Below, one piece after another: positions 36,601 to 43,214 of a stretch of DNA of 64,000 nucleotides. Origin of the DNA: Anaeromyxobacter paludicola (GTDB lineage Bacteria; Myxococcota; Myxococcia; Myxococcales; Anaeromyxobacteraceae); assembly GCF_023169965.1 (NCBI RefSeq), contig NZ_AP025592.1, positions 4,486,001 to 4,550,000 on the forward strand, read 5' to 3'. Position 1 is the stretch's first letter. Each line of letters starts with the position of its first letter. Position numbers and translations under genes: made by a program. The notes beneath the pieces were generated by a model. That model saw only the letters and a program-made list of their open reading frames with translations, was not told where the DNA came from and searched no databases.

Positions 36601-38095
36601 AGGTGAAGCCGTCGGTCCCGCTGTAGCCGGGGGCGGGCGCGTACTGGAAGCTGCCGTCGGCGTTCAGTGTCAGCACGCCGTGGCTCGGGCCCGAGCCGGT
36701 CACCAGCGCGACGCGCGAGACGCCGACGTCGTTGGCGGTGACGTTCCCGGAGATGGCGGTGTTGTAGGGCACCTTGAAGGCGTCCGGGTTGGCGGCCGGG
36801 GTGATCGCCACCGGCAGGTTGCCCGGCGTGCCCGGGATGGTGAGCCCGCCCGCGGCGGCGACGGCGCCGGCCTGGTTCACGAGCAGGAACCCCTGCATGC
36901 CGCCGTCGGGGTGGTTGGCGGTGCTGAGGCTGAGCTGCCGGTCGAAGACGGGGTAGGTGGCGGGGGCGAACGACTTGCCGTCGGCGCTCGCCGCCGGCTT
37001 CACGAGGACGTCGAAGGTCTTGCCGGCGGTGAGGAGCACCTCGTTCTGCACCTTGGGCAGGCCCGGGGCCGGGTTGCCGTCCTCGGCGAGGAGCGACATG
37101 GGGAGCCCCACCACGGCCGGCACGTGGGTGCGGGAGCCGGCGTTGAGGAGCCGCAGCAGGGCGTTGCCGCTCGAGTACGCGGCGCCGCTCGCGAGGGAGA
37201 AGGCCGACTTGCCGGGCGCGGTCCGGTCGAACGACGCCCCGTTGATCATGAAGTAGGTGGGGGCGTAGTTGACCGCCGCCGGGTAGCAGCTGGGCTTGCA
37301 GGTGGGGTCGTCGAACCGGAGGTTCACGTCGGTCCTCGCCTGCGCCGCCGCGTCCACCGCGGCGTTCTGCACCGGGTCGAGCTCGCTGAAGAGCAGCGCG
37401 GCGTCGGCGTCGTAGGCGGCGCCGGGGTAGGCGAGGCCCGGCCCCGCGGTGACCACCAGCACGCCGTAGAGCCCCATCGGCACCTGGAGCGAGGGGAGCG
37501 TGCCGGTCTCGTAGAGGTAGGTGCCCGGGCGCAGGCTCGGCCAGGTGAGCGTGGCCGTGCTCGCGGCCGCCACCTCGGCGCCGAAGGAGCGCACGCGCTG
37601 CCCCTGCGCGGGCGGCACGAAGGGCGCCGGGGCGGGGGCGTTGCCGGGGAAGGTGGTGAAGGCCTGGCCGGAGTGGACCGGGCCGTCCATCATCTGCGGC
37701 GCGCCGACGCCGCCGCCGAGCTGGCCCAGGATCACGAAGGAGGTCGGGACCGGGAGCTCGTTGGTGAGCGTGATCTGGAGCGAGTCGCCGGCGGCGGCGA
37801 CGATGGTCGGGCCCGGCGCCCAGTCGGTGCCGCACGAGCCGGTGGCGCAGTAGCCCCACATCGGCGCCGGGGTGCCGTCGCGCAGGCCGGTGGTCATCCG
37901 GCGCGCGGTGAGCGCGATGGCCGTGCCGTTCACGTTGGCGACGGTGAGGCGCGCGGCGGCCTTCGCCGTCGCCGCGAGCGGCGTCGCCTGGGAGCTCCGG
38001 GTCCCGGACCGCTCACACGAGACGCCTGTGACCAGCATCGCCGCGGCGCCCGCGAGGGCCGCCCGGCTCACACCACGAGGGAGGCTGCGCAGCAT
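30635..38095 (-). CDS. Giant exported protein: degenerate multicopper-oxidase region, Ig/SdrD-B-like modules, beta-helix
   Basis: The 2486-residue chain has an N-terminal signal with a possible lipoprotein Cys27. Residues ~50-430 align by order with the 488-residue neighbour and keep the cupredoxin layout, yet copper ligands are missing: YLYETGT replaces AYHSGT, and RTHVPAVVG replaces HPFHFHG. Then follow two cadherin/Ig-like repeats with VTANDV and VLANDVDP (~450 and ~530), SdrD-B/Cna-B-like modules (~765 YEDSSPTNGQDEPTESGLGG; ~1070 FMDANGNGRFDAGEQGIS), an IPT-like domain (~1740-1798), and a right-handed beta-helix (~1805-2480, beginning AGQTIQDAIDLARPGDLI). It is probably surface-displayed or secreted. 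GAGGAG precedes ATG 38095. Confidence 0.85.
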   Translation of the reverse strand: MLRSLPRGVSRAALAGAAAMLVTGVSCERSGTRSSQATPLAATAKAAARLTVANVNGTAIALTARRMTTGLRDGTPAPMWGYCATGSCGTDWAPGPTIVAAAGDSLQITLTNELPVPTSFVILGQLGGGVGAPQMMDGPVHSGQAFTTFPGNAPAPAPFVPPAQGQRVRSFGAEVAAASTATLTWPSLRPGTYLYETGTLPSLQVPMGLYGVLVVTAGPGLAYPGAAYDADAALLFSELDPVQNAAVDAAAQARTDVNLRFDDPTCKPSCYPAAVNYAPTYFMINGASFDRTAPGKSAFSLASGAAYSSGNALLRLLNAGSRTHVPAVVGLPMSLLAEDGNPAPGLPKVQNEVLLTAGKTFDVLVKPAASADGKSFAPATYPVFDRQLSLSTANHPDGGMQGFLLVNQAGAVAAAGGLTIPGTPGNLPVAITPAANPDAFKVPYNTAISGNVTANDVGVSRVALVTGSGPSHGVLTLNADGSFQYAPAPGYSGTDGFTYFGNGVATLTAAVTLTVGAKGAAPTANADAYTSALLGRFTTPRPGVLANDVDPGGYALTAGGVTGSTCGTVSLAADGSFTATGSGASCSFSYVATNSQGTPSAPATVTVTFGAPGSVAGLPVTVADASTGAALGDYRWTMQEDLTFQHDTSATPALSTRTLATSFHRSHMTVVATGCVGPTSCGSGQSVLDPASGTRHVVTDAEALAKQATPDQAALDPTKRYYLSILPGDGSPPGHTMGGAQVRFVNGKWAALKVKLQATPLPTAQMSIYVYEDSSPTNGQDEPTESGLGGFNIILNDPAGRTGDVAGQQTYDAFNMPLSNALLGRPGCPDDQNRATNGTGTSATGNLVGVVYTCPNPPPGYTGDPAVYALAGHALIKNLTPARYDVIAHPGAAREGAGEVWWQTETLEGTQAQDAFVGVNEPVYFQEFGPPGPHVTIGFVNPAHVASYAAANGFQGTGVVTGKVTNQHMSRPSDVTLWDSGSYDLLASTTCQVVLNSQGGNGPAVAAAQCDPDGNFSLAGVPAGSYDLAVFDQWLDQIIQNVAVTVPPNTTTVALGNIPVLSWFTQYDQNIFMDANGNGRFDAGEQGISNVPLTVRYRNGAPSNATLTDSNGNGLLAELFPLFNWYVAEADTTRFKQTGVHIYVDGGGKPDASGPGAGLWTSTYAYAPDGTSERVEQPGALSYGLQGFISQRSRVEWGRAPYAVGENGGIQGTVVYSSTRPFDDMRFNVQTIWEPLVPRVTVNLYAKQTLADGSETLALVDTTRTTSWDDYVNLVQGANGQQYLLGSDGLLRVPATGAVAPAAAYPAGAQVNLQCPGQSPTDPFTQYTLGGTDRKRCYDGWHSWNQVQAAPYDGRYTFPSAAYVAAHPLTAAQKAAGQTLVSLPPGTYVVEAVTPPGYEVVKEEDKNILIGDTFVAPATQQFGALASIFILPDQATLGNANPNNPGTGDPGFQSDPTTNLGSFTVSNAATFPECVGSLHRVPDYLSLFPQAQQVAPFAGMDRPLCDRKKVVLNDQMQSSANFFVFTEVPVASNNTGIILDDATSEFNAFAPDFGEKASVPFVPVSIKDFTGNEIARTYSDQWGAYNMMTPSSWLVNPPTPSGYGPNMLVTCINDPGPIADPATGKMITDPSYNPAYSNFCYTNPYMPGQTTYLDTPVVPIAAFAAGYNPADCAYPDATPAVLRVDGSSGFGPWVPAAGGTLTILALGDQRVPNPAYAGPFATGGLASQATVTRHYGFGSARGQLRIGARDLTASVSAWSDGAITVRVPAGTPTGELSITTAAGKSTVDAVTVTVGGRAPTYVSAAAGQTIQDAIDLARPGDLILVDAGTYNELVIMWKPVRLQGVGAASVVINAAKYPTSKLDQWRPRINQLFNVDPITGNQLGPAQVDPLPTQEITGGVVLLEPTVLGSEEGAGVTVLAKNLPASDCGSAGTVGSESNFLCAPSRIDGLSVTGGDAGGGVYVNGWAHGLEIANDRIYGNAGAFNGGVRVGVPYLELEALPSDAAGRVLLHNQRIAGFGYDVGVRIHHNAITKNGTVEGPNGFGGAGGGVSICTGTDGYSLDHNFICGNYSASDGGGVGHLGFSQGGVIANNQILFNQSFQQTGATHGGGIFVGGEPPVAGTVSLGAGDLTIDANLIRGNLAEGGQGGGLRLQQVNGADVTAFPQPARWHRVTVTNNLIVDNIAAWAGGGISLADTVRAFVDNDTIAGNDSTGTAGVVLAGGVPLPAATTGTAGVGRPGPSGIVSEPTSPALLAQFATSGLRSSNAISQPELFNDVIWRNRSFFYSGDGRLCVGNSLADVRAGCTVLADQATSGQCPAGAKYWDLGVLGDAAAATPGTRRLAPSFAVLTSTAGYAGSGNTSGDPRLVTPYCNGARAAPELPSVIDPPNVKNLQVAATVDEGNNYVTLRFGPLYLASPVTGTAFGDYHLSGTASSAYNAGTANGSVPNHDYDGQPRPLAGAYDIGADEYQGAAPLVAAANRAAGVVR

Positions 38096-38119
38096 GGGAA
38101 TCTCCTCGGCCGAAGGGCG

Positions 38120-39586
38120 CTAGAGCGTCTCGTCGATGAACCAGGCGGGCGGGTCGATGAGCAGCATCGACATGATGCCGCCCGGGAAGACGTCGTTCGT
38201 CGTGATCTCGCGCTCGTTGTGCGAGTGCCACATGTACGCGTAGCCGGCCTGCGGGTTCTGGTTCAGCGTGCCGGGCGGCTCGTTGGTGCCGGTGAAGGAG
38301 CCGGTGCTCTGGATGCCGAGGTAGGGCGTCCCGCCGTACCACTGGCCGATGGCGACGATGGTCGGATCGGGCGGCGTCACCGGGATGGGCTTCAGGTGAT
38401 CGGCGCACCACTCGCCGGCGTTCGGGTCGGTCTTGATCGCGTGGTAGCCGGAGGCGTCGGGGATGCAGCGGCTGCCGTCCCCGGCGCGGTGGTTGTAGAC
38501 GTCCCAGTTCAGCCCCTTGCCGGTCCAGGTGAAGATCTGGTCCTGCGTCTGGCCGGAGACGGTGGGCGTGGTGAAGAGCAGCGGGCCGGCGAGCGAGGTG
38601 CCGTCGGCGGCGCTCAGGAGGAGGTTGCCGTCGCGCGCCAGCACGCGGGCGTGGTTGCCGTGGAAGTGGAACGGGTGCTGCCAGCGCCCCTGGCCCACCA
38701 TCCGCATCAGCACCTTCTCGCCCGGGTGCATGTGCGGGTTGGCGTTGTAGGGCTGGTGCGGGTAGCCGGCCGCGTAGGGCGTGTCCATGTCGTCCGGCAG
38801 CGAGCGGCCGTTCAGGAGGAAGTAGTTGGGGTGGTAGGGCTCGGTGACGGCCTGGATCGCGGGGCACGGCCCCACCGGGCAGGCCTGCACCTGCGCCAGC
38901 GCCTGGTCGTGGATCCGCGAGTCGAGCTCGCTCAGCTGGAACAGGTACTCGCGGTCGTAGCAGGTGGCGGCGTGGCCGTACGCGGCGGGCGCGAGCGAGA
39001 ACGGCCCGCGGACGCAGCCGCCGGGCGGCGTCGCCGGGAGCACCACGATCGCCCCGTAGAGCCCCATCTCGATCTGCAGGTCGGCCTGGGTGCCGCTGTG
39101 GTACGCGTGCGTGCCCGGCGTGCTCGCCACGAAGGTGTAGGTCACCGTCCCGCCGCCCGGCGCCTCCTGGGCCAGCAGCCCGGCCACGCCGCCGGCGCTC
39201 GTCACCTGGAAGCCGGGGAAGACGATCGAGGTGTTGCCGGCGGCCGGGGGCAGGGCGTTCCGCAGCGTCACCGTCACCGACTGTCCCTGGGTGACGATGA
39301 GCGTCGGCCCGGGCAGCTGCATGGTCTGCGGGCAGGTGGGGGCGGGGCCCTGGGCGCCGTTCGGGCGCGCCGGCAGGAAGCCCGCGGGCGCGCCGTCGCA
39401 GCCGTAGCCGAAGGCGTAGATCGAGGCGCCGTCGGGCTGGCTCACGAAGTCGGCGCTGGCGACGAGGTGGAAGGAGGGACCGGTGATGCCGGGGACCGCC
39501 GCGCGGGCGGGGGCGGCGGGGAGGGCCGCGCCGGCCGCCGCGACCAGCGCCGCGAGGGCGCGCGTCCGATTCGTCGAGGGCGTCAT
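38120..39586 (-). CDS. Multicopper-oxidase-like protein, HSH instead of HCH
   Basis: The 488-residue protein has a signal peptide (~1-30). Cupredoxin motifs occur in order: PGTHAYHSGTQADLQIEMGL (His160, His163), HMHPGEKV, QHPFHFHGNHARVL (His304, His307, His309) and, at the C-terminus, YMWHSHNEREITTND (His454, His456). In canonical enzymes the last motif is HCH with the type 1 copper Cys; here Ser replaces Cys, and the usual His and Met that follow are also absent. Histidines suited to a type 2/3 centre remain, but no ordinary blue copper site. It lies 11 bp after the 532-residue gene, with AGGAG before ATG 39586. Confidence 0.85.
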   Translation of the reverse strand: MTPSTNRTRALAALVAAAGAALPAAPARAAVPGITGPSFHLVASADFVSQPDGASIYAFGYGCDGAPAGFLPARPNGAQGPAPTCPQTMQLPGPTLIVTQGQSVTVTLRNALPPAAGNTSIVFPGFQVTSAGGVAGLLAQEAPGGGTVTYTFVASTPGTHAYHSGTQADLQIEMGLYGAIVVLPATPPGGCVRGPFSLAPAAYGHAATCYDREYLFQLSELDSRIHDQALAQVQACPVGPCPAIQAVTEPYHPNYFLLNGRSLPDDMDTPYAAGYPHQPYNANPHMHPGEKVLMRMVGQGRWQHPFHFHGNHARVLARDGNLLLSAADGTSLAGPLLFTTPTVSGQTQDQIFTWTGKGLNWDVYNHRAGDGSRCIPDASGYHAIKTDPNAGEWCADHLKPIPVTPPDPTIVAIGQWYGGTPYLGIQSTGSFTGTNEPPGTLNQNPQAGYAYMWHSHNEREITTNDVFPGGIMSMLLIDPPAWFIDETL

Positions 39587-39597
39587 GGGGGCGGCTC

Positions 39598-41196
39598 CTA
39601 GAAGACCTGGATCTCGGTCATCATCCCGCCGAAGTTCTCGGCGTCGTTCGACAGGTGGTCGAGGTTGGTGGAGTAGAGGTAGTAGGTGCCCGCCGGGACG
39701 TTGCTGGCGTCGAGGATCACGTCGGCCGACTCGCCGCCGCCGAGCGTGAGGGAGTTGGTGTCGTAGTAGAGGTTCCGGCCGGCGAGGTCGCGCAGCAGCC
39801 GGGCGTTCTGGGCGATGACCGTCATCGGGATGCCGACCGTGCCGAGGGTGGTGAACTCGGTGACGCTCAGGTCGGAGATGCGCAGGAGCGCCCGCGTCTG
39901 CCCCTGCGACTTGGCGATGCGGATCACGCTCGGGAGCGGCTGGGCCGGGCGGGCCACCCCGTCGGCGGCGACGGTGGAGATGGCCTTCGGGTTGACGGTG
40001 TCCGGGTAGCCGCGGCCGCTCAGGAGGAAGTACTTGTCCTTCATGTCCGCGAACGGCTCGGGGTTGAAGGTCATCCCGACGTAGTGGAAGTTCGGGTCGA
40101 ACCCCATCATCTGGATCGGGTACTCGACGTCGTAGCGGGTGGAGCCGTCGCCGTCGTTGTAGGCGTACTTGCCGCCGCCCCTCGCGCCCGTGTCCACCGC
40201 CGGCGCCGGCGTCTGCCCGGTGCAGAGGAGGTCGGAGCAGCTGAGGCCGGTGGCCGAGGGATCGACCGCGGCCCGCTTGTTGGCGGCGATCAGCGCGTCG
40301 CGGAGCGCGTCGTTCGGGCCGAGCCGGTCCTGGCGCGGGCGCACGTAGAGCTGCCCCACCATGCCCATCTGCAGGTGCTCGGGCGGGGTGATGTGGCAGT
40401 GCCAGAAGTAGGTCCCAGCGTCGGGGGCCGTGTAGTAGTAGGTGAAGCTCCCGGCGATGTTGATGGCCACCGAGGCGTCCGGCACGCCGTCGAAGTAGGA
40501 CGAGGCGTTCGGGTAGCCGTGGAAGTGGACCGTGTGCTGCTCGAAGAGGTCCGGGCGCATGATCATCCCGGGGTTGCTGAGGGTGAGGAAGAACTCGTCG
40601 TCCTCGTCGATGGCCATGAGCGGCGCCGGCGCGTTCCCGGCGAGCACGCCCATGTCCATGATCCCGGCCGGCTCGGTGATGCCGCCGTTGTTGGGCGTCG
40701 GCGCCCAGTTGGGCGCGTGGGCGCAGGTGCCGGTGACGTCCGGGCAGTCGGCGACCGTGACGCAGGCCTCCCCGGCGTTGGTCCCGCCGCCGCAGGTGCC
40801 CGCGCCGGCGCTCGAGTAGTTCGGCCCGAGGTAGCCGAGGTTGAACACGTCGGCCGGCTGCGTGCCCGGGAGCCCGGCCTGGACGTCGGCGAGCCCGGAG
40901 AGCGGGCTGAAGCCGAACAGGTAGATCTGGTGGCCGTCGGCCATGGTGGCGAAGCCGTCGCCGCCGCCGACCTCCTGGCACTTGATCTGCCCGGGGTAGC
41001 GCGCGTCGGGGGCGCAGGCGCCGCCGGGGCAGTCGGAGGCGGCGGAGCAGGCGGCGCCCGCCTTCGTCCCGCCGGAGCAGGCGCGCGGGTGGAGCGCGGT
41101 GGCGGAGGGGCACTGGACGCGGAAGGACTGGGCGCGCGCGGCGGTCGCGGACAGGCCGAGCGCGAGGAGGAGGGCGAGGCGCGGGATCCGGTGCAT
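39598..41196 (-). CDS. Multicopper-oxidase-like protein with intact type 1 copper motif in the first cupredoxin domain
   Basis: The 532-residue protein has a signal peptide (~1-22). Two disulfide-type Cys clusters (residues ~40-61 and ~135-158), each of the form C-GGT-x-AG-x2-C-x5-DCP-x-C, precede the copper domains. HTVHFHGYP (His221, 224, 226) and TYFWHCHITPPEHLQMGM (His266, Cys267, His268, His274, Met277/279) supply Cys, His and Met for a type 1 site plus His for other coppers. The second cupredoxin region ends GTYYLYSTNLDHLSND without the usual HxH. GAGAGGAG precedes ATG 41196 and overlaps the stop of the upstream small gene. Confidence 0.88.
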   Translation of the reverse strand: MHRIPRLALLLALGLSATAARAQSFRVQCPSATALHPRACSGGTKAGAACSAASDCPGGACAPDARYPGQIKCQEVGGGDGFATMADGHQIYLFGFSPLSGLADVQAGLPGTQPADVFNLGYLGPNYSSAGAGTCGGGTNAGEACVTVADCPDVTGTCAHAPNWAPTPNNGGITEPAGIMDMGVLAGNAPAPLMAIDEDDEFFLTLSNPGMIMRPDLFEQHTVHFHGYPNASSYFDGVPDASVAINIAGSFTYYYTAPDAGTYFWHCHITPPEHLQMGMVGQLYVRPRQDRLGPNDALRDALIAANKRAAVDPSATGLSCSDLLCTGQTPAPAVDTGARGGGKYAYNDGDGSTRYDVEYPIQMMGFDPNFHYVGMTFNPEPFADMKDKYFLLSGRGYPDTVNPKAISTVAADGVARPAQPLPSVIRIAKSQGQTRALLRISDLSVTEFTTLGTVGIPMTVIAQNARLLRDLAGRNLYYDTNSLTLGGGESADVILDASNVPAGTYYLYSTNLDHLSNDAENFGGMMTEIQVF

Positions 41197-41210
41197 GGGG
41201 CGGGCTCCTC

Positions 41211-41465
41211 TCAGGGGCGGGGCGGCGAGGACTTCGAGGCCGTCGCGGGGCTGGCGGGGGCGGCGGTGGCGCAGCCGGCGCCGGCGCAGCGCGCCTTGCC
41301 GGCGGGCCGCGCGGCGCGCTTCAGGCGCGCGTGGTGGGCGGCGGCCCGGTGGAGCCGGTGCCCGCGGGCGGCGAGCGCCGGGCGGGGCGCCAGCGCCAGC
41401 GCCAGGGCCAGCGCGGCGGCGAGCGTGGACGGGAACGGCAGGCGGCGCCTCGGGCGGGTGGTCAT
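41211..41465 (-). CDS. Small exported His/Cys protein, first gene of the redox run
   Basis: The 84-residue protein has a signal peptide (~10-32, STLAAALALALALAPRPALA). The mature part, about 52 residues, has five histidines in GHRLHRAAAHHARLKR and two cysteines in ARCAGAGCATA, with an Ala/Pro/Ser tail. GGGAG lies a few bases upstream of ATG 41465, and its stop overlaps the Shine-Dalgarno of the next gene. The His and Cys content suggests a small periplasmic metal-binding peptide, perhaps copper, but no family is recognised. It opens the eight-gene minus-strand series and faces the histidine kinase gene. Confidence 0.65.
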   Translation of the reverse strand: MTTRPRRRLPFPSTLAAALALALALAPRPALAARGHRLHRAAAHHARLKRAARPAGKARCAGAGCATAAPASPATASKSSPPRP

Positions 41466-41486
41466 GCGGTCTCCCTCGATCTCCTT

Positions 41487-41504
41487 CGCGCGTCGCGACG
41501 CGCG
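41487..41504 (-). promoter_or_regulatory. Perfect 18-bp palindrome before the redox run
   Basis: CGCGCGTCGCGACGCGCG lies 22 bases upstream of ATG 41465, in the space between the redox run and the divergent kinase gene. It could be an operator for the neighbouring LuxR-type response regulator or a leader hairpin. No clear -10/-35 pair is visible on either strand nearby. Confidence 0.4.
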
Positions 41505-41693
41505 GCGGCGTGGCCCCCCGGCGGCTGCATCCGCTCGCAGGACGTGCGGGGGGCAGGTCGGCTGCTGATGTGCCCCTCGCGCCGCCGGGCGGCCTCCGGT
41601 CGCTCCCCGACCTCAGAAGGGGAGGGGGCCTTGACTGACTCGGGGTTCCCTTGGTCGCGGGACGTGCTTTCGACCGACCCCGCGCTAGCTTTG

Positions 41694-42503
41694 ATGAGGA
41701 TCAAGCCGGCGAGAGGGGCGCCAGGCCGATCCTCGGGAGCCGACGTGCTTCACGAGCTGCGCAGGGAAGACGCGCACACCGGTCCGGGCCGCCGCTCGGC
41801 GCCCGGAACGGGGGGGGGCTCCCGGCGCGGCAGCGAGCGGCGGCGCCGGCTCCAGGCCCGGGAGGACGAGCGGTCGCGCATCTCGCGAGAGCTGCACGAC
41901 ACCACCGCCCAGAACCTCTCCGCCGCCGTGCTGGGCCTCTCCCGGGCCCTCGGGGTGCTCGGCGACGGGGCCGGACCGGCCGCCCCCATCCTGGTGGACG
42001 CCCTCGCGCTCTGCTCGGCGAGCCTGGAGGAGGTCCGGACGCTCTCGTACCAGCTCCGGCCGCCGCTCCTCGAGGAGGGGGGCCTCGGGCCGGCGCTGGA
42101 GTGGTACGCGGGGGTCTTCTCCCGGCGCTCCGGGATCCCGGTGGAGCTCACGCTCCCCCGCGAGGCGCGGCGACTCCCCCGCGCCCTCGAGTCGGCGCTC
42201 TTCCGGATCGCCCAGGAGGCGCTCTCGAACGCGCAGCGCCACTCGGGCTGCGCGCGGGTCGCGCTGCGGCTCGCCGTCGAGGAGCGCGCCGCCCGGCTCG
42301 AGATCGAGGACGACGGCCCGGCGGCCTCCGGCCTGCAGCTCGTCTCCGGCGCCCGGCCACCTGGAAAAGGGCTCCAGGGGATGCGCGAGCGGGCCCGGGC
42401 CGTCGGCGGGCGGCTCGCGCTCGAGCGCCCCGCCGGCCTGCTCGTCCGCGTCGTCGTGCCCCGACGGAGGTGCGCCCGTGCTCCAGATCCTGCTGGCCGA
42501 TGA
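41694..42503 (+). CDS. NarL-type sensor histidine kinase (HisKA_3), no input domain visible
   Basis: This 269-residue kinase has its phosphoacceptor in SRISRELHDTTAQNLSAAV (His68) and an ATP-binding domain toward the end (ALFRIAQEALSNAQRHS as N box; EDDGPAASG and GKGLQGMRERARAVGG as G boxes). No membrane segment or PAS/GAF domain precedes it, so it is probably cytoplasmic and needs another sensor. The start is uncertain: ATG 41694 is the first reasonable codon, and a GTG 54 bases on is possible. Its end overlaps the response regulator start by 26 bp, implying coupling. It is divergent from the copper/haem run, which it likely regulates (inference). Confidence 0.8.
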   Translation: MRIKPARGAPGRSSGADVLHELRREDAHTGPGRRSAPGTGGGSRRGSERRRRLQAREDERSRISRELHDTTAQNLSAAVLGLSRALGVLGDGAGPAAPILVDALALCSASLEEVRTLSYQLRPPLLEEGGLGPALEWYAGVFSRRSGIPVELTLPREARRLPRALESALFRIAQEALSNAQRHSGCARVALRLAVEERAARLEIEDDGPAASGLQLVSGARPPGKGLQGMRERARAVGGRLALERPAGLLVRVVVPRRRCARAPDPAGR

Positions 42504-43107
42504 TCACCCGGTGCTCCGGGCCGGCGTCCGCGCGCTCCTCGAGTCGCACGAGGGCTGGCGGGTCTGCGCCGAGTGCGGCGACGGGGCCGAGGCGGTGCGG
42601 CTCGCCGGCGCGCTTCGGCCGGACGTCGCCATCGTGGACCTGTCGCTGCCCGGCCTCGACGGGCTCGAGGCGACCCGCCGCGTCTGCCGGGCGAGCCCGG
42701 GCACGGCGGTGCTGCTCTACACCATGCACGCCTCCGAGCTCCTCGGAGAGCAGGTGCGCCGCGCCGGGGGGCGCGCCTACGTCCTCAAAGGGACGCCGGC
42801 GGCGCAGCTCGTCGAGGCGGTGGAGGCGCTCGCGGCGCGGGGCACCTGGTGGGCCTCCGGCGCGGCGCTCCGGCCGCCGAACGTCGCGGCGCGTCCGTCG
42901 GGGGACCTCGCCCGCCTCACGGCGCGGGAGCGGGAGGTGCTGCTGCTCCTCGCGGAGGGGAACAGCAACGCCGCGGCGGCGCGGGCCCTCGGGATCGGGG
43001 TGAAGACCGTCGAGACCCACCGCGGGAACCTCATGCTCAAGCTGGGGCTCGCGTCGGCGGTGGAGCTCGTTCACTACGCGGTGAGGAACCGGCTCGTCAC
43101 GCCCTGA
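42478..43107 (+). CDS. NarL/FixJ-family response regulator
   Basis: The 209-residue protein has an N-terminal receiver with the acidic pair ADDH (residues 7-10), phosphorylation site Asp54 in IVDLSLPG, and the conserved Lys of YVLKG. The C-terminal LuxR-type helix-turn-helix (~145-205) begins LTAREREVLLLLAEGNSNAAA and includes GIGVKTVETHRGNLMLKL. It starts with GTG 42478 inside the kinase gene. A partner of the preceding HisKA_3 kinase is expected. The 18-bp palindrome at 41487-41504 is a candidate target. Confidence 0.9.
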   Translation: MLQILLADDHPVLRAGVRALLESHEGWRVCAECGDGAEAVRLAGALRPDVAIVDLSLPGLDGLEATRRVCRASPGTAVLLYTMHASELLGEQVRRAGGRAYVLKGTPAAQLVEAVEALAARGTWWASGAALRPPNVAARPSGDLARLTAREREVLLLLAEGNSNAAAARALGIGVKTVETHRGNLMLKLGLASAVELVHYAVRNRLVTP

Positions 43108-43214
43108 GCGAGCGGCGCGAGCGACGGCTCAGATCGGAGCCTCCCGGGGGGCCGGGGATGCTAAGCTCGCCCGGGCGCCGGGCCGCGAACGCGGAGCCCG
43201 CGCCGGGGGGTGTC

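Noticed and set aside
30752-39601. An open plus-strand frame of 2949 codons opposite the giant exported protein and its neighbour
   Set aside because: It is the antisense frame of strongly biased high-GC codons. It has no domain, is Arg/Gly/Val/Ala-rich throughout, and lacks a sensible start. The minus-strand genes have signal peptides, motifs and Shine-Dalgarno sequences.
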